Origin: Bacillus sp. AFS006103
GTDB lineage: Bacteria > Bacillota > Bacilli > Bacillales > Cytobacillaceae
NCBI GenBank assembly: GCA_002559145.1
Contig: NTXX01000078.1
Location: 71,937-135,936 of the forward strand
DNA: 64,000 nucleotides
Reading direction: 5' to 3'
The notes beneath the pieces are model-generated. The model had not been told where the DNA came from, searched no databases, and was given only the letters and a program-made list of their open reading frames with translations. This document shows, piece by piece, positions 27,422 to 37,211 of this stretch (its first letter is position 1; the number at the start of each line of letters is the position of its first letter). The translations under genes were made by a program, and so were the position numbers.

Positions 27422-29340
27422 TATGCTTCCACATCCATAACATAGTTCTCATACACTTTTAACAATGCATTTACTGATGGAGAGGGATTTAGGAAATACT
27501 TTATTTTATTGATCCCACGAATATTTCTTCCAAACAGCTTCTCTGAATCAACTTCTTCTTTCCACAAGAAGAAATTATTATCACCTTTATTCCCACTACC
27601 CCCCAGGACTAATTCAATTTGCTCCCAGTTGTCATAAAAGTATTCCTGAAGTAAAGGAATTATTTTCGTTTTCATAATCTCCAAATAGAATGAAAGATTT
27701 TTTTGTTCACCTGATAGAAATAAAGCATGCCCTACTACATGATCACGGTCAAAAAGATATTCAATACGGTCATTAATTGCTCTAAGCATTTGTTGAATAT
27801 TAATACCACCTATATCAGTTGGTAACAAAGTATAATCTGGCATCTTTTCAATAAATCCAAAACGCCTTCTTAGTGCAGTGTCTAGCAAAGCAATGGAACG
27901 GTCAGCTGTATTCATTGTTCCAACTATATGGACGTTATTCGGTACTCCAAAATTGTCTCCTGAATAAGGTAAGGTTACAATTACTTCGTTTTGTGTACCA
28001 AGTCTCTTATCTGGTTCTATTAATGTAATAAGTTCCCCAAAAATCTTGGAGACATTTCCACGGTTAATTTCGTCAATTACTAATACATATTGACGCTCTT
28101 CTTGATTATTTTCACTCTGATCAGTTAGAAGGTTTCTTAAGCTCTCTACATTTATATCTTCTCTATAAAACATATAGATTGTTTGCTGGGAGAATCGTTT
28201 TCCTTTCAATATGCTACTAACAGGTAACTCAGTATCGGTATACAACCATTCAACAGAGCGAAAATGTTTGTAATCTATTTCTGAATTAGGATTGTAATAA
28301 TATTCTCCATTGATTCTACCAATAGCTCTTGCCTTCTTATTCCCACTAGAAATTACGACAATATCGTTTTCCTTCATCCAATTCTTAAAACGCTCTATTG
28401 CATCAATATTGAATTGTGTATCTTTTGGATACTTAGCCCGAAACTCTTCTTCAATCATGTTTTTATCATTACATTTTGTATAGTCAATAGCACCTCCATA
28501 ACCAAGTGCAATTACATTATTTTCTATACAATATCTAAATTTATGTTCTGCATCGCTGTCATAAATATTACCAAGTGACATTTTAAAGAAGTTAATCTCA
28601 TTTTCATCAAATTGATAGGTTGTTTGGCGTTCAGAAGTCTGAGGGTTAGCCAAATGGCAAAGGCTTTTAAAAAGTCCATCCTTCACTTCGAAACCTTCTT
28701 TTTCAGGATTAAATCTATAACCCTCTACGAAATCCTCATAACTATAAGATTGATGGAACGTACAAAACATAATTTGGTTCTTTTCTATATACTCATTAAA
28801 TAGTTTAACTGCTTCATTTCTTCGATTAGGATTTTCAAGTAAATCTCTATCGATTGAAGGATCTATAAGTTCTAAACTTTTGTAAATTGTATGATAAGTT
28901 TTTCCAGTTCCAGGTGGGCCATACATAATAATATTACTTGGTCTTAGACGAGTCATTACTTTACTCCTTTTAGTTTCTTGTTTTCTATCATGCATCGAAT
29001 TTACATTGAATTCTGCTGCTAATAAACTCTCTAAAACTAACACACTATCCTTTTGCCATGGTCTTTTATTTGGTCGATCATATTTAAAATGGTACATAGA
29101 AAGTTCGGTCATTTGTACAGATGGAGAGTGTTCAATCCACATTTCTAGGCCTTTAATTTTAGCCCTTTTTAAGCTATCCTCAATACTTGACTCGATTTCA
29201 TTTTTGTCCTCTACTAAAAGTACATGATATTTACTATCAGATATTTTAACTGTTATTATATTAAATCGAGTCTCAGAGCCAATTATGTAATCATTATTTT
29301 GTATACTTTCTCTTACTTGATTTAAAACGCGTTCCTCCAT
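27421..29340 (-). CDS. mcrB: McrB-type AAA+ motor with internal EVE-like domain
   Basis: 639 residues. AAA+ core: Walker A GPPGTGKT (141-148), FHQSYSYEDFVEGYR (195-209), Walker B VLVIDEINRGN (419-429) and GTMNTADRS (474-482), followed by ALRRRFGF. Between Walker A and B, residues about 250-395 form an extra PUA/EVE-like domain: NFFKMSLGN, CIENNVIALGYGG, ENDIVVISSGNKKARAIGRI and VEWL. EVE domains read modified bases, so the target is probably modified cytosine or another hypermodified base (inference). N-terminal 120 residues are of unknown fold. AGGAGG precedes the ATG by four bases. Confidence 0.88.
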   Translation of the reverse strand: MEERVLNQVRESIQNNDYIIGSETRFNIITVKISDSKYHVLLVEDKNEIESSIEDSLKRAKIKGLEMWIEHSPSVQMTELSMYHFKYDRPNKRPWQKDSVLVLESLLAAEFNVNSMHDRKQETKRSKVMTRLRPSNIIMYGPPGTGKTYHTIYKSLELIDPSIDRDLLENPNRRNEAVKLFNEYIEKNQIMFCTFHQSYSYEDFVEGYRFNPEKEGFEVKDGLFKSLCHLANPQTSERQTTYQFDENEINFFKMSLGNIYDSDAEHKFRYCIENNVIALGYGGAIDYTKCNDKNMIEEEFRAKYPKDTQFNIDAIERFKNWMKENDIVVISSGNKKARAIGRINGEYYYNPNSEIDYKHFRSVEWLYTDTELPVSSILKGKRFSQQTIYMFYREDINVESLRNLLTDQSENNQEERQYVLVIDEINRGNVSKIFGELITLIEPDKRLGTQNEVIVTLPYSGDNFGVPNNVHIVGTMNTADRSIALLDTALRRRFGFIEKMPDYTLLPTDIGGINIQQMLRAINDRIEYLFDRDHVVGHALFLSGEQKNLSFYLEIMKTKIIPLLQEYFYDNWEQIELVLGGSGNKGDNNFFLWKEEVDSEKLFGRNIRGINKIKYFLNPSPSVNALLKVYENYVMDVEA

Positions 29341-29421
29341 AGGTCCTCCTAAAATCTTTTTTGATACTATTTCGCCATATTTCCAATTATATCCTTCAAA
29401 GATAGTAAGATAGATAAAGCT

Positions 29422-29452
29422 AATAAAAATAGAGACCTTTTATGGTCCCTAT
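29422..29452 (-). terminator. Terminator after repeat copy C
   Basis: ATAGGGACC/GGTCTCTAT stem (one G-U-type wobble) followed on minus by TTTTTATT. Confidence 0.75.
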
Positions 29453-29529
29453 TCAACTTGGTATAAAATTTACTATCTTAAAATGGCATGAGTGGTGATG
29501 GCTGACATATTGATGTAGTGGTGTCTACC
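29453..29529 (-). repeat. Island repeat copy C, most decayed rlmD-like end (att-like)
   Basis: Conserved block 29484-29529 matches copy A at 39 of 46 positions. The same frame as in A and B reads HHSCHFKIVNFIPS then TGA (29453-29455), with the HVECV core lost. It separates mcrB from the HEPN/Avs module and is followed by a terminator. Confidence 0.65.
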
Positions 29530-29580
29530 TTATTAAATCTCTATAAAAATCCTACAACAAACGCGCCCTATTGCGAAAGA

Positions 29581-30177
29581 TTAATTATCAAAATCTTTTA
29601 CTTGGTTTTTAAAAGAGTTAAAGTCAATAAAGTTGATATTATGGTCTTTGAATAGATTAGAGTCTTTTTCTCGATAATACTTTTCAGCAGATAGACAAAT
29701 GCACTTACACAATTTATCGATACTTACTCTAACTGTTTTTGTCTTTAATATTTTTGAGTTATTATTAGTTGGGTTTACCCAATATAAACCAGTTTTGTCT
29801 GCTCCACCTACTGCTAATTCAAATTCGTATGAATAATGAAAATCTGCGTCTTCTTTGTCGCCCCAGTTTTTTATATCCGAATTTCCAGCATGTAAGAAAG
29901 AACAACGTAGAGAATAACACATCTCTCATGTAAAATATGGATTATTTGCCTTAGAACCATCTTCTATCCAACCTGTGTTATCTGCAAAATATTCGTTTAC
30001 CCAATCATCAAACCATGCTACATATTGTTTTCTTATATTACGTTCTCCATTTTTTTTCTTTAAATCTGGATATTCAATTTGCCCACAAATATCAGGTAAA
30101 GTTAAAGCTAATGCAAGTGCTGATAAATAACTTTTATTAGTAAGAGCAAGGGTAATGTCCTTTATTTTCTCTATCAA
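29581..30177 (-). pseudogene. Hypothetical protein gene interrupted by one in-frame TGA
   Basis: A frame of 198 codons from ATG 30177 to 29581, interrupted only by TGA at 29926-29928: NNPYFT[stop]EMCYSLRCSFLHAGN. The N-terminal KSYLSALALALTLPDICGQIEYP and the CYSLRCSFLHAGN block after the stop belong together in one known kind of bacterial hypothetical protein, where Gly (GGA) would be expected at the stop. R-C-S-F-L-H could be a HEPN-like R-x4-H pattern. Last gene of the Avs/HEPN cluster, 115 bases after the HEPN-like gene. Confidence 0.6.
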
Positions 30178-30292
30178 TTATTATCTCCCCAGTGTATGAG
30201 TGTAATTAATTCGATTTTAACATAAATATCCAAATGGGCAGATAGTACTCAACAATCTACTCTTTAACCTACACAAAATACTATGAATAGTT

Positions 30293-31576
30293 TTAAGTAA
30301 ATAGAGAAGTAACTTTATTTAAAAATTCCTCATCTTTTCTAATCCCCTCAAACATAGGCCACTCTAATAAGTTTCTTTGAGTTAAGCCATGATTAACAGC
30401 CTTAGGAAGACAATTATAAAATTGTTCTTTATCGTCTAGAATTCCGTAATAACATAGTTCATATTTGGGATTAAAACCTGATTTCCAATGTTGGTTCATT
30501 TCCTTGTAAACTTCATCTAATCTATCTAAGTTTTTCATCGCCAACCAATAATTAAACTTGGTAGTTAAATCATCGTTGTTTATATGCCTGATTAAAAACA
30601 ACTCAATTTCCGCAGCAGGTTTCCATTCCTCATTTAACATTAACCTGTATACAATATTATGTAATAACTCATTTCGATTCTTGTTTTCATCAGGACACAA
30701 CTTTCCCCAAACAATTGCAATTAAACTAATTCCGGAAGTAAGAAATAAATCGATTGCACTATTTAGGTATTCTTCATTTACATATAATTGATTCCCCTCT
30801 TTTACTCTTATTTGATTTTTAGCTAAGTAGCTCTTACTAACTTTCTTTATATATTGGTTACTCATTCTTCCGCCATTGTGAACTAGGGTATTCCTTCTTT
30901 GAAATATCTCATTGAATTGATCCCATTCACTCACAGTTATCTTAAAATCAACTTTAAAATTATTTTTAAAAAATTTCACCCAGTCTTCTAAAGAATTTCT
31001 TAAAACACTATCTACTCTCTTGTTCCTTACAGCTTCAATAATCTCATCCAAATTGTTAAAATTCCTCAGGTCATTAAAGCTAAATTCCTTTTCAACCCCT
31101 GTTAAGGCATTAGGCTTTAAGGAGTAGAAAGTATGTAGCAAATCACCTATTAATAGTTCAAAAAAACTTACTAAACTGATTAGAATATTGTTTCTTAAAA
31201 TATCACTGTATCTCATCGTCGAAGAAAACAGCATTTCATCAAAAATACCCGCTATAACTACCGCAGCTTCCTTGTTTTGAGAAATAAGATCATTGATTTC
31301 AATCATGTTTCTTTTAAAATCATCTTGATATGTTTCTAGTAATGAATGGTTGCTTTCAATATCATTATAAAATTTTGTAATATTATTAATAAATTCATCT
31401 TTTGGCATTTCAGATAAATCACTCTTTGAGGATAATCTTTCATATAGTTCCTCTACTTTCTCAGTATCTTTATCCAGGGCAATAGGAATGATTGAACTTA
31501 CATAAGCCTTCAGGCTATTCATTCTAGACCAAAAAGAAATTAAGGTAATGGTAAAATTATTGCTACTATTCATCAT
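30293..31576 (-). CDS. HEPN-type protein next to Avs-like NTPase
   Basis: 427 residues, helical. The middle carries RRNTLVHNGGRMS with Arg228-x4-His233, the R-x4-6-H motif of HEPN ribonucleases, within a long helix that follows a fourth conserved helix (ISLVSFFELLIGDLLH). The C-terminal 150 residues look like TPR-like helices. GGAGAG precedes two adjacent ATGs (31576, 31573). It starts 217 bases after the end of the Avs-like gene on the same strand. Role as toxin effector or RNase of the same defence locus is inference; MAE_28990-like HEPN proteins are the nearest resemblance. Confidence 0.6.
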   Translation of the reverse strand: MMNSSNNFTITLISFWSRMNSLKAYVSSIIPIALDKDTEKVEELYERLSSKSDLSEMPKDEFINNITKFYNDIESNHSLLETYQDDFKRNMIEINDLISQNKEAAVVIAGIFDEMLFSSTMRYSDILRNNILISLVSFFELLIGDLLHTFYSLKPNALTGVEKEFSFNDLRNFNNLDEIIEAVRNKRVDSVLRNSLEDWVKFFKNNFKVDFKITVSEWDQFNEIFQRRNTLVHNGGRMSNQYIKKVSKSYLAKNQIRVKEGNQLYVNEEYLNSAIDLFLTSGISLIAIVWGKLCPDENKNRNELLHNIVYRLMLNEEWKPAAEIELFLIRHINNDDLTTKFNYWLAMKNLDRLDEVYKEMNQHWKSGFNPKYELCYYGILDDKEQFYNCLPKAVNHGLTQRNLLEWPMFEGIRKDEEFLNKVTSLFT

Positions 31577-31793
31577 TTCTCTCCACTCGAATATTTTTCG
31601 TTATTTCAAATATGCAAAATTAAAGTTCCTTCATCAAACTTCCATCATATCCTGCTCTAGCGATGATGTAGAGATGTTAATTTCCAATCTAAATTATTTT
31701 CTATTCATCTATAGTTCTTTAGTTGTCTTAAGAGCAGGATTGAGATAAGGTTAAAATTAAAGCAAACCAGTTATATAAAGTAAAGGGAACCAG

Positions 31794-34700
31794 TTATTTA
31801 ACACCTTCGATAAATAAATTCAATTCTCCATCAATTTTTCCATTACTCAAATAATAGACCCCTGATAGCTCTAACCATTTTAAATATCTCTTTTGATTAA
31901 AAGAACCTCCTAGAATTTGCTTTTCTCCTAAGCAGGTCCAAAAGAACCTCAGTTTGTTCTCTTTTAGAAACTCAAGAAAAACTTCCTTTTTTATAAGTAT
32001 ATTAGGAGATTCCCCTGTTTTTACTTTGTGATCAAAACAGACAATTTGTCCATTTACATCTAGCCATTCACCAATATTATTTGAATACTGCAGATTCATA
32101 CCAGTAAATATATATTCTCGTGGTGCAAGATATGAAGGCTGGTTTTCATAATCCGCTCCAGATTCCCACCTATGACCTTCTGTTGTAGGTAGAACATTCG
32201 CAATAGCTTTATGACTTTTATCATGAACTTCTTCCCAATTATGTCCACCATAATATGGGTTATTAAAGAACTGGTAAGCTGGTGACCAATAAAACTCCCT
32301 ACTGAATACCTGATATTGATCATGCCCTTCTGGGAACCATCTTCCCATAAAATTCTTACCTTTTAACCAATGCAATAATTCGTCTGCTCCTTCCTCTTTT
32401 ATTAAGTAACTTCTTATCTGATACCAAAGACGTTTACGTGGATAATTATTTTTATCTTTTCCTATAGGTACTGGCTCTTCCCAAGATAGATGGTCTTCTA
32501 ATACTACCCATTCATTACCTTTAGAATCGGTAACTGATATTAGAGATTTTGGGTCTGGAAGATTTCCGGTTTTAATCAACCAATTTTCATTCGTATCATT
32601 CCAATCCGAATACTCCAAGTTCGATTGAAAATTTCCCTCATGGAATTTTGTTTTTGATTGGTAGTGTACTACAGTTGGATCAATATTTCTTACAAATGGT
32701 TCCCAGGGACCTTGGTACCAGATATAGTTCTTCTCTTCTCCCCAATAGGATTCATCAACCATTTGATAATTATCTGAAAGACGAGCCAATACTTCATATA
32801 ATGCTAACCATTGATATTTCTTCCCAATTCTTTCAATCTTGTTATTATACCTACTCCTACCAACAACATTTCGGTCATAACGGCCATGTTTTTCTACATC
32901 GTATCCGTATTTTTCAAATATCAATTTACAAGCATAATTGCTTAAGTCGTTGGGGTCAAGATTATCCCAGTTACTTACTGCGCTCTGGAATATATAACGA
33001 CCAAAATCTCCGTATCCACCAATTCCCCTTCCATACTCAGTTACCATTGATCCCAAAATTGAATTTTGCGCCCAATAATAGTCTTGGAAATCACTTTTCT
33101 TATAATCATACCTATATAAATCGATTTCCTCATTGGTTGGGAAAGTAGCTGGAAAAGAACTTTTATATGGAGGACGAATGATATCTAAATTCTTAATATT
33201 TGAATATCCTTTATATTGTGCGTACTCTATAATATTCTTTGCATAGTCCCTTACTAATACATTGGGATAAACTTCTTCTTTATTAAAAACCCCATCAATA
33301 ATATACTCAGAAAGTTGCTTTAATCCATCCAATTCCTCTGAACGAAGAACAGCACCATAAGTAGCAGAAATGATACGCTCATATACATAAGGATCGTTTA
33401 CCTTCTCAAACTCTATAAGCAGACTTGTTGCTGTTCTTAAGTTGTTTTCAAGCAAAACAACTAAAGCTTTTGTTGCAGAATCCCTAAATAGAATGTTTGT
33501 ACTTGTAAAAATCCATGAGATTGCCTTGGCCGCTAAAAGCCTCGAGTCTTCCAATAAGTATAACTTTTCCTTATTGGATTTTGCCCAAGTAATAAGCCTA
33601 ACTATTGAAGTTTCTTCATGGTACTGATCCTGAAGATAAGTAGTCCAAAAACTATCTCTTTCTGCTAAAGTAAATTTCATTAGAAAATTATGAAGACTAT
33701 CCGCATTGTAAAAATGATTAGGATCAGTGGAAACAGAGTAAACCATCTGGAAGAATAGATTGAATGTAAATTGATCACCCAGTAAATATTTATTGACATA
33801 CTCTTTTGTACTTTCTTTTATGGTTTCTGGCTTTCTCCAGATTAAACTATTGATAAAAGACTCTTTAACTAACCTAGACGCTTTTTGTTTGTCATCAACC
33901 AGTTCATAAAGCTCTTTATCTGTTCTTTCTGGTATCTGAATTGATAACGCATCTAAGATTCCCTGTTTAATGTTTAAATTGTCAATATAACCAGCGAACA
34001 TTCCATTGCAGTTATTTTTAAATATAGTTTCAATATCACAATTATCAAGATGACTGTCTAATAAATGGGATGCTGTGAAATGATCTTCAAATCGTTCATA
34101 AGCTAAATAAACATATTCCTCATGTTGACCTTTAGAGACCCAGATTAAATTCTTAGATAATACTCCTTCAGATATAAGTGCATCAAGAAACCGACGTTTA
34201 TCGCTAAATTTTGATAATAGCTTATCAGCTATAGCATAAGCATCCTCATACGTAACATACTCTAGCTCATTTTTTAGCTTATATTCAATTAATCCATCAA
34301 TTACTCTTCTTACAAGCTTTCGACCGGATGGATAATCGAAATATGAGGGCATTGATAGCTTATTATCAATACCTTCTATAAAAAAATCTATAATACTACT
34401 AATTCCCCCATATCCTTTAGGGATTTTAGTCATACCTGCTCTAAATAATCCTTCACAAAATAATTTTAAAAATAAAGGATTACTAAATTCAGGATGGAGT
34501 AATGGTACACTTGGCTGTTCAATATTATATTGAGAAAAGAAAAATCCAGAAGCATAATATTCAATACCTTGAAAGCCTGAATGATTAATCTTTATAATTT
34601 TATTGTTAGAAATTATCTCTTCTTGGACTATTAATCTATCATAGGTTGAACGAATGCTAAGAACTAATCCAAGCCAAGGATATTTTTTAAAATCTTTAAC

Positions 34701-35999
34701 AAATCCTCTTATATGTTGTGGCCAAAAATATTTACCTCTACCCTCGTTAATAGCATCTATAATAAAGAGGAGCCTCTCTCCCTGTGCTTCAGCTTTTGCA
34801 TTTAAAGCTCCTAATAATTCACTCTCATTACAATTAACCCTTAGCAAATTACGGAGAATCTGTGTCCAAGGAGATTCTTCAGAAGAAAAATGCTGTCCCA
34901 ACAAAAGTACACAAGCCTTATTTTCTGTCATCTTATTTGTTGCTATATCTGCTAATAAATGTGATTTCCCAGCACCAGCTGGTCCAGATAATAAAAGAAT
35001 TGGATGATTTGTTAATTGCATTGATTTACCTTGGATAATATTAGTAAGTTCATATAATACATTCCATAAGTTATTTATCTCGAACTTATTATAATCAGTG
35101 GTACCTTTGTTTTCTTTTTTACTCTCGTTTATAAATCTCTCATAATGAAGTAGAGCATTTTCAATGATATTTATATTCTTTTCTATTGAAGCCAAATCCA
35201 GTTTATCCATTTCTCTTTTTTGTGACAGCAAATAAAAAAGTTCCAAATTATCTTTTGCATCATTTATTTTACTTAATTCATTCATCATTGGTAGTTGAGA
35301 CAATTTATTAACAGCTTTGTTAATGATTAATAGCAATTCGTGGAATTTTTCTTTTAAAGATTTACGAAAGGAATCATTTCTACTAATAAAGTCAAATGTT
35401 TTTGCAATCTCCAGTTCGACATTAAGTTCAGGAGTATAGCGTCTCCCCAAATTGCTTATACTGCTGCCAAGATGATTTTCAAACCATTCATCAGAAAATT
35501 CTTCTTCCGAGAACCAGAACAACGTCCTACCGGCATGCTTTTTTTGGGATAATCTGTGAATTAGTTCAGAACTTCCCCAATACTCAAAGACAATTTCTCT
35601 TCCTCTTCCTAGAGCAAAGCTAGTCCATTCTTGTACTTTGTCATTCCATCGATCCATAAACCACTTTTGATTATTTATCCTTGGATCCTGTCTATCTAAA
35701 GGAATACAAATATAATATTTTTTTAGCTTAGGGTGCTTTTCTAAGGCAGTTTTAAAAGATTCCGTTAATTGATTCCATTGAGATTTTCCCATTTCAGAAA
35801 AGAATTTCGCCTGCCAACCATACTCATCTCCATTGTTTAAAACACAATAAGCTTCAACCCCACCATCTGGAGCAGCAATACGATAAAACTCCTTCTTTTG
35901 GGAAATATCCTCATCTCTAGCTAGTTGACAGACCAACTCTTCAAAAGCATTATTCTGAGAATTATTATATGTTCTTATGCATTTCCAATCAATTGCCAT
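31794..35999 (-). CDS. Avs-like STAND NTPase with N-terminal PD-(D/E)XK nuclease domain
   Basis: About 1401 residues from the ATG at 35999 (GGGAG five bases upstream; a GTG at 36023 is less likely). Residues 1-110: nuclease-like core NNAFEELVCQLA, PDGGVEAY and GWQAKFF (D...E-x-QAK form of PD-(D/E)XK). About 330-500: STAND NTPase with P-loop GPAGAGKSH, Walker B LLFIIDAINEG and LGLVLSIRSTYD. The remaining 900 residues are a repeat-like helical sensor. This is the plan of AVAST (Avs) proteins, which recognise phage proteins and then degrade DNA. The exact Avs type is not settled. It lies between a membrane-protein gene and the HEPN-type gene on the same strand. Confidence 0.78.
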   Translation of the reverse strand: MAIDWKCIRTYNNSQNNAFEELVCQLARDEDISQKKEFYRIAAPDGGVEAYCVLNNGDEYGWQAKFFSEMGKSQWNQLTESFKTALEKHPKLKKYYICIPLDRQDPRINNQKWFMDRWNDKVQEWTSFALGRGREIVFEYWGSSELIHRLSQKKHAGRTLFWFSEEEFSDEWFENHLGSSISNLGRRYTPELNVELEIAKTFDFISRNDSFRKSLKEKFHELLLIINKAVNKLSQLPMMNELSKINDAKDNLELFYLLSQKREMDKLDLASIEKNINIIENALLHYERFINESKKENKGTTDYNKFEINNLWNVLYELTNIIQGKSMQLTNHPILLLSGPAGAGKSHLLADIATNKMTENKACVLLLGQHFSSEESPWTQILRNLLRVNCNESELLGALNAKAEAQGERLLFIIDAINEGRGKYFWPQHIRGFVKDFKKYPWLGLVLSIRSTYDRLIVQEEIISNNKIIKINHSGFQGIEYYASGFFFSQYNIEQPSVPLLHPEFSNPLFLKLFCEGLFRAGMTKIPKGYGGISSIIDFFIEGIDNKLSMPSYFDYPSGRKLVRRVIDGLIEYKLKNELEYVTYEDAYAIADKLLSKFSDKRRFLDALISEGVLSKNLIWVSKGQHEEYVYLAYERFEDHFTASHLLDSHLDNCDIETIFKNNCNGMFAGYIDNLNIKQGILDALSIQIPERTDKELYELVDDKQKASRLVKESFINSLIWRKPETIKESTKEYVNKYLLGDQFTFNLFFQMVYSVSTDPNHFYNADSLHNFLMKFTLAERDSFWTTYLQDQYHEETSIVRLITWAKSNKEKLYLLEDSRLLAAKAISWIFTSTNILFRDSATKALVVLLENNLRTATSLLIEFEKVNDPYVYERIISATYGAVLRSEELDGLKQLSEYIIDGVFNKEEVYPNVLVRDYAKNIIEYAQYKGYSNIKNLDIIRPPYKSSFPATFPTNEEIDLYRYDYKKSDFQDYYWAQNSILGSMVTEYGRGIGGYGDFGRYIFQSAVSNWDNLDPNDLSNYACKLIFEKYGYDVEKHGRYDRNVVGRSRYNNKIERIGKKYQWLALYEVLARLSDNYQMVDESYWGEEKNYIWYQGPWEPFVRNIDPTVVHYQSKTKFHEGNFQSNLEYSDWNDTNENWLIKTGNLPDPKSLISVTDSKGNEWVVLEDHLSWEEPVPIGKDKNNYPRKRLWYQIRSYLIKEEGADELLHWLKGKNFMGRWFPEGHDQYQVFSREFYWSPAYQFFNNPYYGGHNWEEVHDKSHKAIANVLPTTEGHRWESGADYENQPSYLAPREYIFTGMNLQYSNNIGEWLDVNGQIVCFDHKVKTGESPNILIKKEVFLEFLKENKLRFFWTCLGEKQILGGSFNQKRYLKWLELSGVYYLSNGKIDGELNLFIEGVK

Positions 36000-36096
36000 A
36001 GTTGCTCCCATCTCCAAAATCACTTTATAGTTAAGTTTTTATTTTCTGTATTGTTTATAACAATGACAATAAGTAATGACAAAATCGTCCTAATAT

Positions 36097-36507
36097 TTAG
36101 GATGGATTTTTACATTCCCTGATTTTACAAAATAGCTTTACTAATATAATTATGGAACTAATAAAGAAAGCGATATTAAAGTACCAAATTAATATAAATG
36201 TAGTTCTAATAAAATCAAAATTAAATAGAGATAGTGTTGACTTACTAATTGTATTAAGAGCCAACGGAGTCATTGAATAGACTACAATAAAATTTAAGGC
36301 TGTAACCGGTATCCATTTAATCAGTAGCGCGCTCCTTATTCCCTTCTTTTGTCTTTCCAAAGCTTTTGGCTTATCATTTTGCAAGGGTTCGTCTATAACC
36401 GTCTTTATTTCAGGATACCTTATACTAAATAAAACTGTTACAAATACTAGTAAAATACTTATGGCATCAAAAGAATCATTTAATATTGAATTTAATTCAT
36501 TATTCAT
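36097..36507 (-). CDS. Small membrane protein upstream of Avs-like gene
   Basis: 136 residues with three clear membrane helices (about 13-29, 65-85 and 103-128) and a basic cytoplasmic stretch DKPKALERQKKGIRS between the first two. It overlaps the end of the preceding gene by eight bases and ends 97 bases before the Avs-like gene, so the three are probably one operon. Family not recognised. Membrane partners are common in abortive defence systems, but here that is only inference. Confidence 0.6.
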   Translation of the reverse strand: MNNELNSILNDSFDAISILLVFVTVLFSIRYPEIKTVIDEPLQNDKPKALERQKKGIRSALLIKWIPVTALNFIVVYSMTPLALNTISKSTLSLFNFDFIRTTFILIWYFNIAFFISSIIILVKLFCKIRECKNPS

Positions 36508-37096
36508 CCTCGTACACCGTTGCAGCTACTTCTTGGTTTATACCTAATGAGTTTCTTAATAAATCATAGGTATCTTCAGAGATTTGATATTTCCTTGCAC
36601 TACCTCTAACTTTGGTAATTGGGTCTAATTGTGGTGCATTTGTACTAACTAATCTATTAAGTTCCTCTAATACATTATCTGATTGAATTACAACATGGTA
36701 CACATCATTATTAGATTCTGCTGAGACTATTGTTTGCTGAAGTGTATTTAGTATTTCATATTCTAGCTGATATCTAAATCTTGTCCTAACATTCCTAATC
36801 AACGCTCTACTTTCAGTCTCTGTTAATTGAAACATTGAAGACACCTCTGCTTCTGTAGGAATAACCCCTTGAAAATAGTGTTTTACTAGATGGAACAATC
36901 TATGTTGTTTTATTTCATCTGCTCTAGTGGGTAAACCTTTTCCAAGTAACATTTCCTTATATTCTGTTAAAGCAGCAAGGGCAACATTTTTTAATGCCAA
37001 ATTTAACTCTTCATTATTTTCACATTTAAATAATGACTTTAACTTTTGTATTTCTTGTTCATTTAAAAAATCATCAGTTAGCTGTAGATTTATCAT
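36500..37096 (-). CDS. Hypothetical soluble protein, first gene of Avs-like operon
   Basis: 198 residues, mainly helical. A central segment TEAEVSSMFQLTETESRALIRNVRTRFRYQLE looks like a helix-turn-helix-type arrangement; the C-terminus has KVRGSARKYQISEDTYDLL. I do not recognise the family. It overlaps the next gene (membrane protein) by eight bases, a sign of co-translation. GGAG lies about 11 bases before the ATG, and a terminator hairpin sits only some 25 bases upstream of the start. Confidence 0.6.
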   Translation of the reverse strand: MINLQLTDDFLNEQEIQKLKSLFKCENNEELNLALKNVALAALTEYKEMLLGKGLPTRADEIKQHRLFHLVKHYFQGVIPTEAEVSSMFQLTETESRALIRNVRTRFRYQLEYEILNTLQQTIVSAESNNDVYHVVIQSDNVLEELNRLVSTNAPQLDPITKVRGSARKYQISEDTYDLLRNSLGINQEVAATVYEDE

Positions 37097-37121
37097 TCAT
37101 AAAGCATCTCCTTTTTCTAAC

Positions 37122-37162
37122 ACAAAAAAGGCAACCTAAATAAGCCATCTTAGGGTGCCTTT
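37122..37162 (-). terminator. Terminator between hsdR remnant and Avs-like operon
   Basis: AAGGCACCCTAA/TTAGGTTGCCTT stem followed by TTTTTTG on minus. It ends about 25 bases before the ATG at 37096, leaving no space for a promoter after it. Confidence 0.75.
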
Positions 37163-37211
37163 TCTTAGTTGTTTTTTTATTGAGTGAGTTAAATTTATAT
37201 TAATGAAAAAG

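Noticed and set aside
17844..29529. The three 46-bp repeats as a CRISPR array
   Set aside because: Copies are 5.8 kb apart with genes between them, and no cas gene is present.
23753..30177. Recoding or a different genetic code to explain the in-frame TAA and TGA codons
   Set aside because: All neighbouring genes end normally at TAA, TAG or TGA. No selenocysteine element or pylT/selC-like gene is visible.
31650..31735. TCCTGCTCT / AGAGCAGGA inverted repeat between HEPN-type and Avs-like genes
   Set aside because: Only nine bases with a loop of over 60 bases and no T-run; too weak to call a terminator or recombination site.
32648..33148. 166-codon plus-strand frame inside the Avs-like gene
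   Set aside because: Antisense shadow of a long well-supported gene; no ribosome site or recognisable domain.
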